Source: Aquipuribacter hungaricus
GTDB lineage: Bacteria; Actinomycetota; Actinomycetes; Actinomycetales; JBBAYJ01
Assembly (NCBI RefSeq): GCF_042663885.1
Contig: NZ_JBHSXV010000001.1
Strand: one strand, 5' to 3'
Length of the DNA: 64,000 nucleotides
Position 1 is the stretch's first letter. Every line of letters starts with the position of its first letter. The position numbers and the translations under genes are program-made. The notes under the pieces were generated by a model, which made no database searches, was not told the DNA's origin, and worked only from the letters and a program-made list of their open reading frames with translations. Of this stretch, positions 24,913-32,976 are shown piece by piece.

Positions 24913-25991
24913 GCGCCCCCCCCCGCCCGGGCACGGTCGACCTGCGCTCGGACACCCTCACCGCGCCGACGCCCGCCATGCGCGAGGCGATGGCGTCGGC
25001 GCTGGTGGGCGACGACGTGTACGCCGAGGACCCGACGCTGCACGAGCTGGAGGAGCGCACCGCCGCCCTGCTGGGGCACGAGGCCGGCCTCTTCTTCCCC
25101 ACGGGGTCGATGGCCAACATGGTGGGCGTCCGGCTCCTCGTCGAGCCCGGCCAGGAGCTGCTGGCCGACGTCCTGTCCCACGTGCTGCGGGCCGAGCTGG
25201 GCGGCCACGGCGCCCTGGGCGGGATCACCTCCCGCACATGGTCCGACGGGCTCGTGGACGGCACGAGCCCCGGACGCACCCTCGACGCCCGGGTGCCGCT
25301 GGCGCTCATGGCCCCGGACGCCGGCCCGCACCTGGTCTCCACCGCCGCGGTGGCCGTGGAGAACACCCACAACTTCGGCGGCGGCACGGTCCAGCCGCTC
25401 GAGCAGCTGCAGGCCCTGCGCGCGGGGACGGCCGAGGCGGGCGTGGCCGTGCACCTGGACGGGGCGCGGCTGTGGAACGCCCACGTCGCGACCGGGGTGC
25501 CGCTGGCCGTCTACGGCGGGCTGTCGGACACGGTGTCGGTCTGCTTCTCCAAGGGCCTCGGCGCCCCCGTCGGCTCGGTGCTCGTCACCACCGCCGACCG
25601 GATCGCGCGCGCCCGGGTGCTCCGCAAGCGCTACGGCGGCGGGATGCGCCAGGCCGGGGTCCTCGCGGCCGCCTGCCTGCACGCCCTGGACCACCACGTC
25701 GACCGGCTGGCCGAGGACCACGTCCGCGCCCGCCGCCTCGCCGAGGCCTGCGCCGCGGCGATGCCCGGCTCCGTCGTCCCGGCGGCGGTCGAGACCAACA
25801 TCGTCGTGCTCCGCACCCACGACGTCCCCGCGGCCGCCGTCGCCGCGGCCGCCGCCCGGCAGGGTGTGCTCGTGTCGGCCCTCGGGCCCCGCGTGGTCCG
25901 CGCCGTCACCCACCTCGACGTCGACGACGCGGCGGTGGACCGGGCGTGCGAGGTGCTGTCGGGCGTGCTCGCGGGGGCCGTCGCCGCCTGA
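24909..25991 (+). CDS. L-threonine aldolase-like PLP enzyme (beta-eliminating lyase family)
   Basis: Encodes 360 residues. DLRSDTLTAPTPAMREAM opens the protein, as in threonine aldolases. FFPTGSMANM is in the PLP phosphate region, VENTHNFGGG and VHLDGARLWNA hold the Asp contacting the pyridine nitrogen, and CFSKGLGAPVGS contains the Schiff-base Lys. It probably cleaves threonine or allo-threonine to glycine and acetaldehyde. It is coupled to aroG by GTGA overlap; co-expression is certain in outline but a metabolic reason is not obvious. Confidence 0.9.
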   Translation: MSAPPRPGTVDLRSDTLTAPTPAMREAMASALVGDDVYAEDPTLHELEERTAALLGHEAGLFFPTGSMANMVGVRLLVEPGQELLADVLSHVLRAELGGHGALGGITSRTWSDGLVDGTSPGRTLDARVPLALMAPDAGPHLVSTAAVAVENTHNFGGGTVQPLEQLQALRAGTAEAGVAVHLDGARLWNAHVATGVPLAVYGGLSDTVSVCFSKGLGAPVGSVLVTTADRIARARVLRKRYGGGMRQAGVLAAACLHALDHHVDRLAEDHVRARRLAEACAAAMPGSVVPAAVETNIVVLRTHDVPAAAVAAAAARQGVLVSALGPRVVRAVTHLDVDDAAVDRACEVLSGVLAGAVAA

Positions 25992-25997
25992 GGCCGC

Positions 25998-26038
25998 GGC
26001 GGCCGGGGTCCTGCCCGGTCACTGCCGGGGAGGCCGCC
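25998..26038. terminator. Possible nested hairpin between convergent genes
   Basis: GGCGGCC (25998-26004) pairs with GGCCGCC (26032-26038), with a smaller CCCGG/CCGGG stem inside. It lies between aldolase-like and kinase gene ends. No T tract. Confidence 0.35.
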
Positions 26039-26082
26039 GGTCGCTGCCCTGGACGCCCGCCCGGGGCCGTCCCGCCGGCGGG

Positions 26083-28278
26083 TCAGAAGGTCGTGACGAC
26101 GACGGTGGAGCCGGGCGGGACGGCTGTCCCCGCGGCCGGGTCCTGGCTCACGACGCGGCCGAAGACGTCGGACCCGCGCCGCTCGACGACGAGGCCGGCC
26201 TCCTCCAGAGCCGCGGCGGCGTCGGCGAAAGGCCGCTCGAAGACGTCCGGCACCTCGACCGGCTCCGGCCCGCGCGACACGACGACGGACACCTGGGCCC
26301 CCGGCGGCAGCGTGCCGTCCTCGGGGTCCTGGGCGACGACCGTGCCGTCGGGGGCGTCGTCGTAGCGCTCGTCCTCCGCGCCCAGGCGCAGGCCGTCCGC
26401 CTCCAGGGCCCCGCGTGCCTCGGCCACCGTGCCGCCGGTGAGGTCGGGCACGGCGACCGGCTCGGGCCCGCGGCTGACGAGCAGGGCGACGGGCGACCCG
26501 GTCCGCAGCCCCTCGCCCGCGGGCGGGGTGCTGGCCACGACGCGCCCGGCCCCCACCTGCGGGTCGAACGCCTCCGTGACCTCCCCGAGGGCCAGGCTGG
26601 CCCCGGCGAGCGCCTTGGTGGCCTCGGCGAGGGTGCGGCCGCGCAGGTCCGGGACGTCGTGGAGCCGGGGGCCGCTGGAGACGACGAGGACCACCGTGCC
26701 GTTCTTGTGCACCGTCCGGCCGGGGTCGGGCCGGGTGCCGACGACCTCGCCGGGCGGCGCCACCTCGTCGGGCTGCGGCGTGGTGGAGGAGGCGATACCG
26801 AGCGCGTCGAGCTGGGCGGCGGCGGCCTCGGCGGTGCGGCCCCGCAGGTCGGGGACGTCGCGCTGGGCGCCCGGCCCGGCCTCGGTCCACCACAGCGCCG
26901 CCCCCGCCACGAGGCTGGCGAGCAGCAGGACCAGCAGGACGGCGCCCGACCCGGGCAGCCGCCGGCGCCGCCGGGGCAGGACGGCCGTGGCGCCCGACGG
27001 GCGGGAGCCACCACCGGCCCTGTCCCACGGCTGCCCACCGCTCCGGCCTGTCGGGCCGCCCCAGCCGGCCGCGCCGTCCCGGCCGGCCGCGCCGTCCTGG
27101 TCGTCCTCCGCGCCGTCCCCGCCGTCCCAGCCGTGCTCGCGGGCATCTGGTGAGGGGTCGAGGTCGCGTACGGCTGCCGACGGGTGGGTCCGCAGCACCT
27201 CCTGCCAGCCGGGGTCCGGGCCCTGCCGGTCGGACGCGTCCCACCCGTCGTCCCCGTCGTCCGCGTCGTGGCCGTCGTAGCGGTCCTGCCGGTCGTGGCG
27301 TGGGGCGGCCGGCGCCAGGGTCGCCGTGCCGGCCACGGTGGCGCCCCGGCGCGGGATCACGCCCGTGGCGCCGTCGTGCGGTGCGGCGGCAGGGCTTTCG
27401 CCGACCGGGTCGGGACGGGCGTCGAGGACCTCCGGCAGCAGGGCCGCCCAGGACCGGCGGACCTCGGCGAGCATCTCGGCGGCGCCCGGCGTCCGGCGGG
27501 CGGGGTCGCGGCGGCAGGCGTGCGCCACCACCTGGTCGACGGCCGGCGGCAGGAGGGGCGCCCAGCGCGAGGGCGGCGGGACGTCGGTGGTGACGTGGGC
27601 CCACACCACCTGGAACGGCACCTCGCCGGTGTGCGGCTGCCGGCCGGTGAGGAGCTCGAACAGGACGACCCCGGCGGAGTAGACGTCGGAGCGGGCGTCC
27701 ACCCGGCCGTCCTGGGCGGTCTCCGGGGCCAGGTAGGCGGGCGTGCCCAGGAGCGAGCCGGTGGCGGTACGGTCGGTGGTCGTGGCCCGGGCGAGCCCGA
27801 AGTCGGTGACGGCGTAGGAGCCGTCACGGGTGACGAGGACGTTCTCCGGCTTGACGTCGCGGTGGACCAGGCCCGACCGGTGGGCCTCGGCGAGGGCGAG
27901 CAGCAGCGGCTCGACGACGTCGAACGCCTCGGCCGGGGTGAGCGCGCCGCGCTCGCGGAGCACGTCTCGCAGGGTGCGCCCGGGCAGCAGCTCCATGGCC
28001 AGCCAGACCACGTCGCCGTCCTCGCCCTGGTCGTGGACGGCAACCACGGCACGGTGGGACAGCGACGCGGCGGCGCGGGCCTCGGCCCGGAACCGGGCGA
28101 CCAGGTCGGGTGACCCCGCCAGGTGCGGGTGCATGACCTTGAGCGCGACGTCGCGGCCCAGGCGGGTGTCCTCGGCGCGGTAGACGGTCGCCATCCCGCC
28201 GCCGGCCACCCGCGCCCGGACGCGGTAGCGCCGCGCCACGAGGCGTCCCACGAGGGGGTCGCGGGCGGGTGCGTCCAC
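26083..28278 (-). CDS. pknL: PASTA-domain Ser/Thr protein kinase, PknL-like
   Basis: Encodes 731 residues. Kinase domain about 18-280: Gly loop AGGGMATVYRA, catalytic Lys47 in VALK, HRDVKPEN at 139-146 with Asp141, DFG at 159-161, and the APE-like LAPET. A disordered Asp/Gly-rich juxtamembrane region runs to about 440. One membrane helix follows (445-464), then four PASTA repeats to the end, which in this class bind muropeptides or lipid II outside the cell. Mycobacterial PknL (Rv2176) has fewer extracellular repeats, as I recall, but the position next to an Rv2175c homologue is the same. GTG 28278 appears leaderless (TAGACT, 6 nt). Confidence 0.93.
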   Translation of the reverse strand: MDAPARDPLVGRLVARRYRVRARVAGGGMATVYRAEDTRLGRDVALKVMHPHLAGSPDLVARFRAEARAAASLSHRAVVAVHDQGEDGDVVWLAMELLPGRTLRDVLRERGALTPAEAFDVVEPLLLALAEAHRSGLVHRDVKPENVLVTRDGSYAVTDFGLARATTTDRTATGSLLGTPAYLAPETAQDGRVDARSDVYSAGVVLFELLTGRQPHTGEVPFQVVWAHVTTDVPPPSRWAPLLPPAVDQVVAHACRRDPARRTPGAAEMLAEVRRSWAALLPEVLDARPDPVGESPAAAPHDGATGVIPRRGATVAGTATLAPAAPRHDRQDRYDGHDADDGDDGWDASDRQGPDPGWQEVLRTHPSAAVRDLDPSPDAREHGWDGGDGAEDDQDGAAGRDGAAGWGGPTGRSGGQPWDRAGGGSRPSGATAVLPRRRRRLPGSGAVLLVLLLASLVAGAALWWTEAGPGAQRDVPDLRGRTAEAAAAQLDALGIASSTTPQPDEVAPPGEVVGTRPDPGRTVHKNGTVVLVVSSGPRLHDVPDLRGRTLAEATKALAGASLALGEVTEAFDPQVGAGRVVASTPPAGEGLRTGSPVALLVSRGPEPVAVPDLTGGTVAEARGALEADGLRLGAEDERYDDAPDGTVVAQDPEDGTLPPGAQVSVVVSRGPEPVEVPDVFERPFADAAAALEEAGLVVERRGSDVFGRVVSQDPAAGTAVPPGSTVVVTTF

Positions 28279-28284
28279 GGCCGG

Positions 28285-28290
28285 AGTCTA
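28285..28290 (-). promoter_or_regulatory. Predicted -10 element of the PASTA kinase gene
   Basis: TAGACT on the minus strand, 6 nt before GTG 28278. Confidence 0.6.
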
Positions 28291-28331
28291 AGGAGGCCCT
28301 GCTGGGGAGCCGGTCAGGCGCGGCGGGCGCG

Positions 28332-28337
28332 TACCCT
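28332..28337 (+). promoter_or_regulatory. Predicted -10 element of the Rv2175c-like gene
   Basis: TACCCT, 6 nt before GTG 28344; back-to-back with the kinase promoter, their -10 elements 41 bp apart. Confidence 0.6.
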
Positions 28338-28343
28338 CTCGCC

Positions 28344-28799
28344 GTGGCCCGCTCCCGTGAACGACGCCCCCGGACCCTGACCGCCCCCGGCCTGCAACCG
28401 GCACCCGAGGAGACCGTCGACCCCGATGAGCTCGCGGCCCTCGAGGCGCTCGTCGGCGACTGGCTCGACCTGCCCACGGTGGCCGAGGTCCTCGGCCGCG
28501 ACTTCCTGAAGGTGCGCCAGCTCGTCGCCGAGGGCGAGCTCGCGGCGGTCCGCGTGGGCGGGGTGCTCAAGGTGCCGGCGCTGTTCGTCGTCGCCGGTGC
28601 CGACGGGGCCCCGGGCACCACGCTGCCGGACCTCCGGGGCACCCTCACCCTGCTGTCCGACGCGCGCTACACGACCGCCGAGGCCGTCCGGTGGCTCTTC
28701 ACGCCGGACAGCACCCTCGTCGAGGGCCGCCCGGTCGACACCCTGCGCGCCGGCCGCAAGACCGAGATCAGGCGTCGCGCGCAGGCGCTGGGGTTCTGA
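28344..28799 (+). CDS. Rv2175c-like winged-helix DNA-binding protein, likely kinase substrate
   Basis: Encodes 151 residues. After a basic, Thr/Pro-containing N-terminal tail (about 35 residues), the domain WLDLPTVAEVLG followed by KVRQLVAEGELAAVRV is a winged helix-turn-helix. The C-terminal half (LLSDARYTTAEAVRWLFTPD, ending RRRAQALGF) matches mycobacterial Rv2175c. Rv2175c is phosphorylated on its N-terminal tail by PknL, which stops DNA binding; the tail here has RRPRTLTAPG, a candidate target. It is divergent from the kinase gene. Its 3' end overlaps crtB by 32 bp. Confidence 0.88.
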   Translation: MARSRERRPRTLTAPGLQPAPEETVDPDELAALEALVGDWLDLPTVAEVLGRDFLKVRQLVAEGELAAVRVGGVLKVPALFVVAGADGAPGTTLPDLRGTLTLLSDARYTTAEAVRWLFTPDSTLVEGRPVDTLRAGRKTEIRRRAQALGF

Positions 28800-29760
28800 G
28801 CCCGTCCCTGCCGACGTCCGGCGGCGGGGTCTCCCGCGCCGCCCGGGCCCGCGCCCGGTAGGCCCGGGCCAGGCCCGGCACCGCGACCTGCAGGCGGCGG
28901 GGCAGCGGTACGCCGACGCGCTGGCGCAGCACCTGGTAGTCCGCCCGCTCGACCGCGCCGAGGATGCCGCCGTACAGCTCGAACGCCGTCCGCATGCAGT
29001 CGCGCGAGGTCGGGTCGAGCATGTCGATGCCCGCCTCGGCGTAGGCGTACAGCGCCCTGGTCCGCTCGATCTCGAACTGCAGCAGGCGCCGCACCGGGAG
29101 GGTCACCTCGCCGGCGGCCAGGTCGGCCGTGGTCACCCCGAACAGCTCGAGGTCCTCCTGCGGCAGGTACACCCGGCCGCGCTTGAGGTCCTCGCCGACG
29201 TCCCGGATGAAGTTGCTCAGCTGGAAGGCCTCGCCCAGCGCCCGGGCGCGGGGGGCGGCCTCGGGGGTGAGCGGCTCCAGGACCGGCAGCATCTGCAGCC
29301 CGATGACCGCGGCCGAGCCGTACATGTAGTGCTCGAGGTCGGCGTAGGTGCGGTAGCCGGTCTCGGTGATGTCCATCCGCATGGACTCCAGGAACGCCTC
29401 GACGTGCGCACGGGGGATGCCCCAGCGGCGCATGGTGTCCTCCATGGCCGCGCCCACGGCGTCGCCCGCCGGGTCGACGCCCGGGGGCTGCAGCGGGTCG
29501 GTCTGGAGCCGGTCGAGGAACGCGTCGCCCCAGCGGACCAGGGCCAGCGGGTCCGGGTCGGTGAGGGAGTCGACGAACTCGTCGGCGTAGCGGGCGAAGC
29601 CGTACAGCGCCCAGACGTAGGGCCGCTTGGCCCGCGGCAGCAGGAGCGTCGCCAGGTAGTACGTCTTGCCGTGGCCGGCGTGCAGCTGGCGGCACGTCTC
29701 GTACGCCACCCGCAGGGCGGGGTCGGTGATGCCGGCCGCGTCGAGGTCCTTGGTGCTCAC
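28768..29760 (-). CDS. crtB: Phytoene synthase
   Basis: Encodes 330 residues of the trans-isoprenyl head-to-head synthase family. KTYYLATLLLP and YGFARYADEFVD give the first Asp-rich motif (DEFVD); QLSNFIRDVGEDLKRGRVYLP gives the second (DVGED). It joins two geranylgeranyl diphosphates to phytoene, the first step of C40 carotenoids. GTG 29760 has CAGGAT 6 nt upstream, so it is probably transcribed separately from crtI-crtE. The coding 3' end overlaps the converging Rv2175c-like gene, giving antisense transcripts over 32 bp. Confidence 0.93.
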   Translation of the reverse strand: MSTKDLDAAGITDPALRVAYETCRQLHAGHGKTYYLATLLLPRAKRPYVWALYGFARYADEFVDSLTDPDPLALVRWGDAFLDRLQTDPLQPPGVDPAGDAVGAAMEDTMRRWGIPRAHVEAFLESMRMDITETGYRTYADLEHYMYGSAAVIGLQMLPVLEPLTPEAAPRARALGEAFQLSNFIRDVGEDLKRGRVYLPQEDLELFGVTTADLAAGEVTLPVRRLLQFEIERTRALYAYAEAGIDMLDPTSRDCMRTAFELYGGILGAVERADYQVLRQRVGVPLPRRLQVAVPGLARAYRARARAARETPPPDVGRDGLRTPAPARDA

Positions 29761-29766
29761 GGGGCG

Positions 29767-29772
29767 ATCCTG
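29767..29772 (-). promoter_or_regulatory. Predicted -10 element of crtB
   Basis: CAGGAT on the minus strand, 6 nt before GTG 29760. Confidence 0.4.
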
Positions 29773-29811
29773 CCGCAGGAAACCCTCTCGTCCGACCCGG
29801 CCCCGCCGGTC

Positions 29812-29817
29812 TAGCGT
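29812..29817 (+). promoter_or_regulatory. Predicted -10 element of the DUF4180 gene
   Basis: TAGCGT, 8 nt before GTG 29826. Confidence 0.42.
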
Positions 29818-29825
29818 CGCCGTCC

Positions 29826-30224
29826 GTGGACACGGGGACCCGCGTGGAGGACAGGCACGGCCTGAGGCTGCTGCGCCTGGACGGCCGCACGACGGTGGTG
29901 GCGACCTCGGACGACGTGTCCGACCTCGTGGGCGGTGCGTGGGCGGCCGGCGCCGACGTGGTGGTCGTCCCCGTGGAGGGGGTGGCGCCGGCGTTCTTCG
30001 ACCTGCGCTCGGGCCTGGCCGGCGACGTGCTGCAGAAGGTGACGAACTACCACGTGGTCCTCGCCGTCCTGGGAGACGTCTCGGCCCTCACCGCGGCGAG
30101 CACGTCGCTGCGGGACCTGGTGCGGGAGACCGACCGCGGGGTGCACGCCTGGTTCGTGCCGGACGACGCCGCGCTGGACGAGCGGCTGCAGCGCCTGGCG
30201 GCCTCACGCGCCGCGCGGGGCTGA
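29826..30224 (+). CDS. DUF4180 domain protein
   Basis: Encodes 132 residues, nearly all one DUF4180 domain: DVSDLVGGAWAAGADVVVVP, then FFDLRSGLAGDVLQKVTNYHV and a terminal helix. No biochemical role is established for the family that I know of. It lies between crtB and the aldo/keto reductase but on the opposite strand with its own promoter, so a carotenoid role should not be assumed. Confidence 0.75.
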   Translation: MDTGTRVEDRHGLRLLRLDGRTTVVATSDDVSDLVGGAWAAGADVVVVPVEGVAPAFFDLRSGLAGDVLQKVTNYHVVLAVLGDVSALTAASTSLRDLVRETDRGVHAWFVPDDAALDERLQRLAASRAARG

Positions 30225-30248
30225 CGGGCAGACCGGGCTCCCGGGGGC

Positions 30249-31238
30249 TCAGGTCCAGGGGCGGTGGGAGCGGGCTCCCCAGTAGGCGGCCGGCTGCTCG
30301 GCCAGGGTGGCGAGCTCGTCGAGGACCTCGGCCGGGACCGCGAGGACGGTCGCGGAGGCGTTGCTGCGGACCTGGTCGGGCGTGACCGCACCGGACAGGA
30401 CCACACCGGCCCACGGCTGCCCCAGGGCGGCGGCGACGGCCAGGGCGTCGGTGCCCACCCCGAGGGAGGCCGCGAGGTCGGCCGCGCGCCGGGCGCCGGG
30501 GGAGCCGTCGGCGCCGCCGGGCGCGAGCCGGCCGTTGGCGACCGCCTCCTTGACGAGCACCCGTGCGCCCGCGGTCGCGACCTCGGCCAGCGCGGGGCCG
30601 GCGGAGGTCTCCAGGACGTTCCACGTCGACTGGAACGAGGTGACGAGCGGCTCGCCGTCCACGACGAGGGCCGCCGCGCGCCGGACCACCGCCGCCTGGT
30701 CCGGGCCGGACGTCGACACGCCGACGGCGATGCCGCGCTCGCGCAGCCCGGCCATGGCGCGGTGCAGCGCGGTGTCGTCGAGGACGCCGGTCTCCAGGGT
30801 GGCGCTGTGGACGTGGTAGACCGCGAGCCGGTCGCCCAGCAGCGCCAGGGACTCCTCGCGCTGGGCCAGGAACGCCTCCAGCGAGTGGTCCTTGACCTCG
30901 TGGGCGGGGGCGTCCGTCCGCCAGCCGCCGACGTAGCGGTAGCCCCACTTGGACCCCACCGTGACGTCGACGCCCGGCCGCGCGGCCAGCCAGGAGGCGA
31001 GGAACTCCTCGGCCCGGCCGTAGGAGCGGGCGGCGTCGACGTAGCGGACGCCGACCTCCACCGCCGCGTCGAGCACCGCCCAGGTCTGCTCCCTCAGCCG
31101 GTCCACCGAGCGGTGCCCGCCGAGGTCGCGGTCCCGCCCCGCCGTGATGTAGGCGGGACGGGCCACGGCCGCCAGGCCGATGCCCAGGCGCGCCGCCCCG
31201 GTCGGGCCGTCCGCCCCGGTGCTCAGATGCTTCGCCAC
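30249..31238 (-). CDS. Aldo/keto reductase, last gene of the crtI transcript
   Basis: Encodes 329 residues of the AKR TIM barrel. YVDAARSYGRAEEFLASWL holds the catalytic Asp and Tyr, VTVGSKWGYRYVG the Lys strand, and YHVHSATLE the His. The NADPH end includes LSGAVTPDQVRSNA. GTG 31238 is the only good start; it overlaps crtI by 16 bp. It therefore belongs to the carotenoid transcript, but a reductase step is not required to reach the predicted pigment; it could reduce an aldehyde or ketone end group, or be a passenger. Confidence 0.82.
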   Translation of the reverse strand: MAKHLSTGADGPTGAARLGIGLAAVARPAYITAGRDRDLGGHRSVDRLREQTWAVLDAAVEVGVRYVDAARSYGRAEEFLASWLAARPGVDVTVGSKWGYRYVGGWRTDAPAHEVKDHSLEAFLAQREESLALLGDRLAVYHVHSATLETGVLDDTALHRAMAGLRERGIAVGVSTSGPDQAAVVRRAAALVVDGEPLVTSFQSTWNVLETSAGPALAEVATAGARVLVKEAVANGRLAPGGADGSPGARRAADLAASLGVGTDALAVAAALGQPWAGVVLSGAVTPDQVRSNASATVLAVPAEVLDELATLAEQPAAYWGARSHRPWT

Positions 31239-32794
31239 GCCCGCGAGCGGTAGGCCTTGTCCTTGCCCAGGACGCGCTCCGCGGCCAGCCGGCCCGAGAC
31301 CAGGACCATGGGCACCCCGACGCCGGGCTGCGTGCCCGAGCCGGTGAACACGACGTTCTCGCCCCACAGGTTGCCGGGGCGGAACGGGCCGGTCTGGGAG
31401 AACGTGTGGGCGCTGGCGAACGGGGCGCCGGCCTGCATGCCGCGCTGCTCCCACTCCAGCGGCGTCGTCACGTCCTCGACCTCGATGGCGTCGCCGAAGC
31501 CCTCGTAGCCGCGCGACTCCAGCTGGGAGATGACGTGCTCGCGGTAGCGGGGCGCGGACTCCGCCCAGTCGATGCCGGCGGTCATGTTCGGGGTCGGGAA
31601 CAGGACGTAGTAGATCTCCTTGCCGGCCGGCGCCAGCGAGGGGTCCGACGCGGTGGGCCGCGAGACGAGGATGCTCGGGTCGCTCATCAGCCGGCCGTGG
31701 GTGAGGTCGTCGAAGACGCCCTTCCACTGCTCGCCGAAGTGGATGTTGTGGTGCGCGGTGAAGTCGTAGCTGCGGTTCGAGCCGGCGAGCATGAGGTAGC
31801 AGCTGGGGGAGTACGTCAGCTGCTTGGAGCGCCAGTGCGACTTGCCGAGCAGGTCGCGGTGGGCCACGGGCAGGTCGGGGTTGAGGACGAACGTGTCGCC
31901 CGCGATGCGCTCCCCGGTGCTCGTGATGACCGCGGTGGCCCGGCCGCCGGTGTGCTCGACCTTGGTCACCGTCGTGCCGTAGCGGATGTCGACGCCGTGC
32001 TTCTCGGCGGCGGCCGCCATGGCCTGCGGGATGGCGTTCATCCCGCCCTTGGCGGCGAACACCCCCGCCACGGAGTCCATGTAGGCGATGACCGCGTAGA
32101 TGGCCAGGGCGTCGTAGGGGCTGACGCCGGCGTAGAGCGCCTGGAAGGAGTACACGCGCTGGGTGCGGGGGTCCTTGAGGAACTGCTCGACCTTGGGGGC
32201 CAGCTTGCCGAAGCCGCCGATCGCCGCGAGCCGGGCGAGGTTGGGCGTCAGCAGGTCCAGCGGGGTGTCGATGTTGCGGTCGATGAAGTCCCGCATCTCG
32301 TACCGGTAGAGCTTGGCGACGAAGTCGACGTAGCGGCGGTAGCCGGCAGCCTCGTCCGGGCCGATGACCCGGCCGATCTCCTCGCACATCGCCTCGGTGT
32401 CGGCGTGGACGTCGAGGTGGCTGCCGTCGGCGTAGAACGCGCGGTACAGCGGCGACACCGGCTCCAGGTCCAGCCAGTCGTGCATGTCCTCGCCGAGCGC
32501 GTCGAAGCAGTCGGCGATGAGGTCCGGCATCGTGAGGACGGTCGGGCCGTTGTCGAAGCGGTACTGCCCGCTGCCGTCCGGCGCGTCCTTGACCACGAGG
32601 CCGGCCCGCCCGCCCGCGATGTCCTCCCGCTCGAGCAGCGTGACCTTGCGGCCGGCCCCGGCGATCCGCATCGCGGCGGACAGGCCGGCGAGCCCGGCCC
32701 CGACGACGACGACGTGGTCGGTGGGGCCGTGCACGGTGCGGACCCGGCCGGGCAGCCAGCCGGCGAGCCGGGCGGGGGTGAGGACGGCGCTCAT
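31223..32794 (-). CDS. crtI: Phytoene desaturase
   Basis: Encodes 523 residues. The FAD-binding Rossmann motif VVVGAGLAGLSAAMRIAGAG lies near residue 28, after an N-terminal extension. The C-terminal CrtI signature is present (FTGSGTQPGVGVPMVLVSGRLAAERVL). It inserts double bonds into phytoene to give lycopene, using FAD, at the membrane. ATG 32794 is the first plausible start; a weak GGAG is 8 nt upstream. crtE is 182 bp upstream on the same strand. Confidence 0.93.
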   Translation of the reverse strand: MSAVLTPARLAGWLPGRVRTVHGPTDHVVVVGAGLAGLSAAMRIAGAGRKVTLLEREDIAGGRAGLVVKDAPDGSGQYRFDNGPTVLTMPDLIADCFDALGEDMHDWLDLEPVSPLYRAFYADGSHLDVHADTEAMCEEIGRVIGPDEAAGYRRYVDFVAKLYRYEMRDFIDRNIDTPLDLLTPNLARLAAIGGFGKLAPKVEQFLKDPRTQRVYSFQALYAGVSPYDALAIYAVIAYMDSVAGVFAAKGGMNAIPQAMAAAAEKHGVDIRYGTTVTKVEHTGGRATAVITSTGERIAGDTFVLNPDLPVAHRDLLGKSHWRSKQLTYSPSCYLMLAGSNRSYDFTAHHNIHFGEQWKGVFDDLTHGRLMSDPSILVSRPTASDPSLAPAGKEIYYVLFPTPNMTAGIDWAESAPRYREHVISQLESRGYEGFGDAIEVEDVTTPLEWEQRGMQAGAPFASAHTFSQTGPFRPGNLWGENVVFTGSGTQPGVGVPMVLVSGRLAAERVLGKDKAYRSRAWRSI

Positions 32795-32976
32795 GAGGGT
32801 GCTCCGGTCGGTAGGAGTTCCGTGGTCGGTGCTGGTCGCCGGTGCGCGGACCGGTCGTCGTGCTGGTGCCGCGCGGGCGGCGCCGGTGGATGCGGGGCCC
32901 GGTGTGGGCTGGGTCTCACCGCTGGTGCTGCTGGTGCTGGTGCCGCTGGAGCGGTGCTGCCGGTGGCACGCGGCGG
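32795..32976 (-). other. Gap between crtE and crtI with CAGCACC-type repeats
   Basis: No gene seen. On the minus strand it contains repeated CAGCACC-like heptamers and a possible stem, CACCGCT (32917-32923) with AGCGGTG (32950-32956), then TACCGA as a weak promoter-like element nearer crtI. It could be a structured leader of crtI or a degenerate coding linker. Confidence 0.35.
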
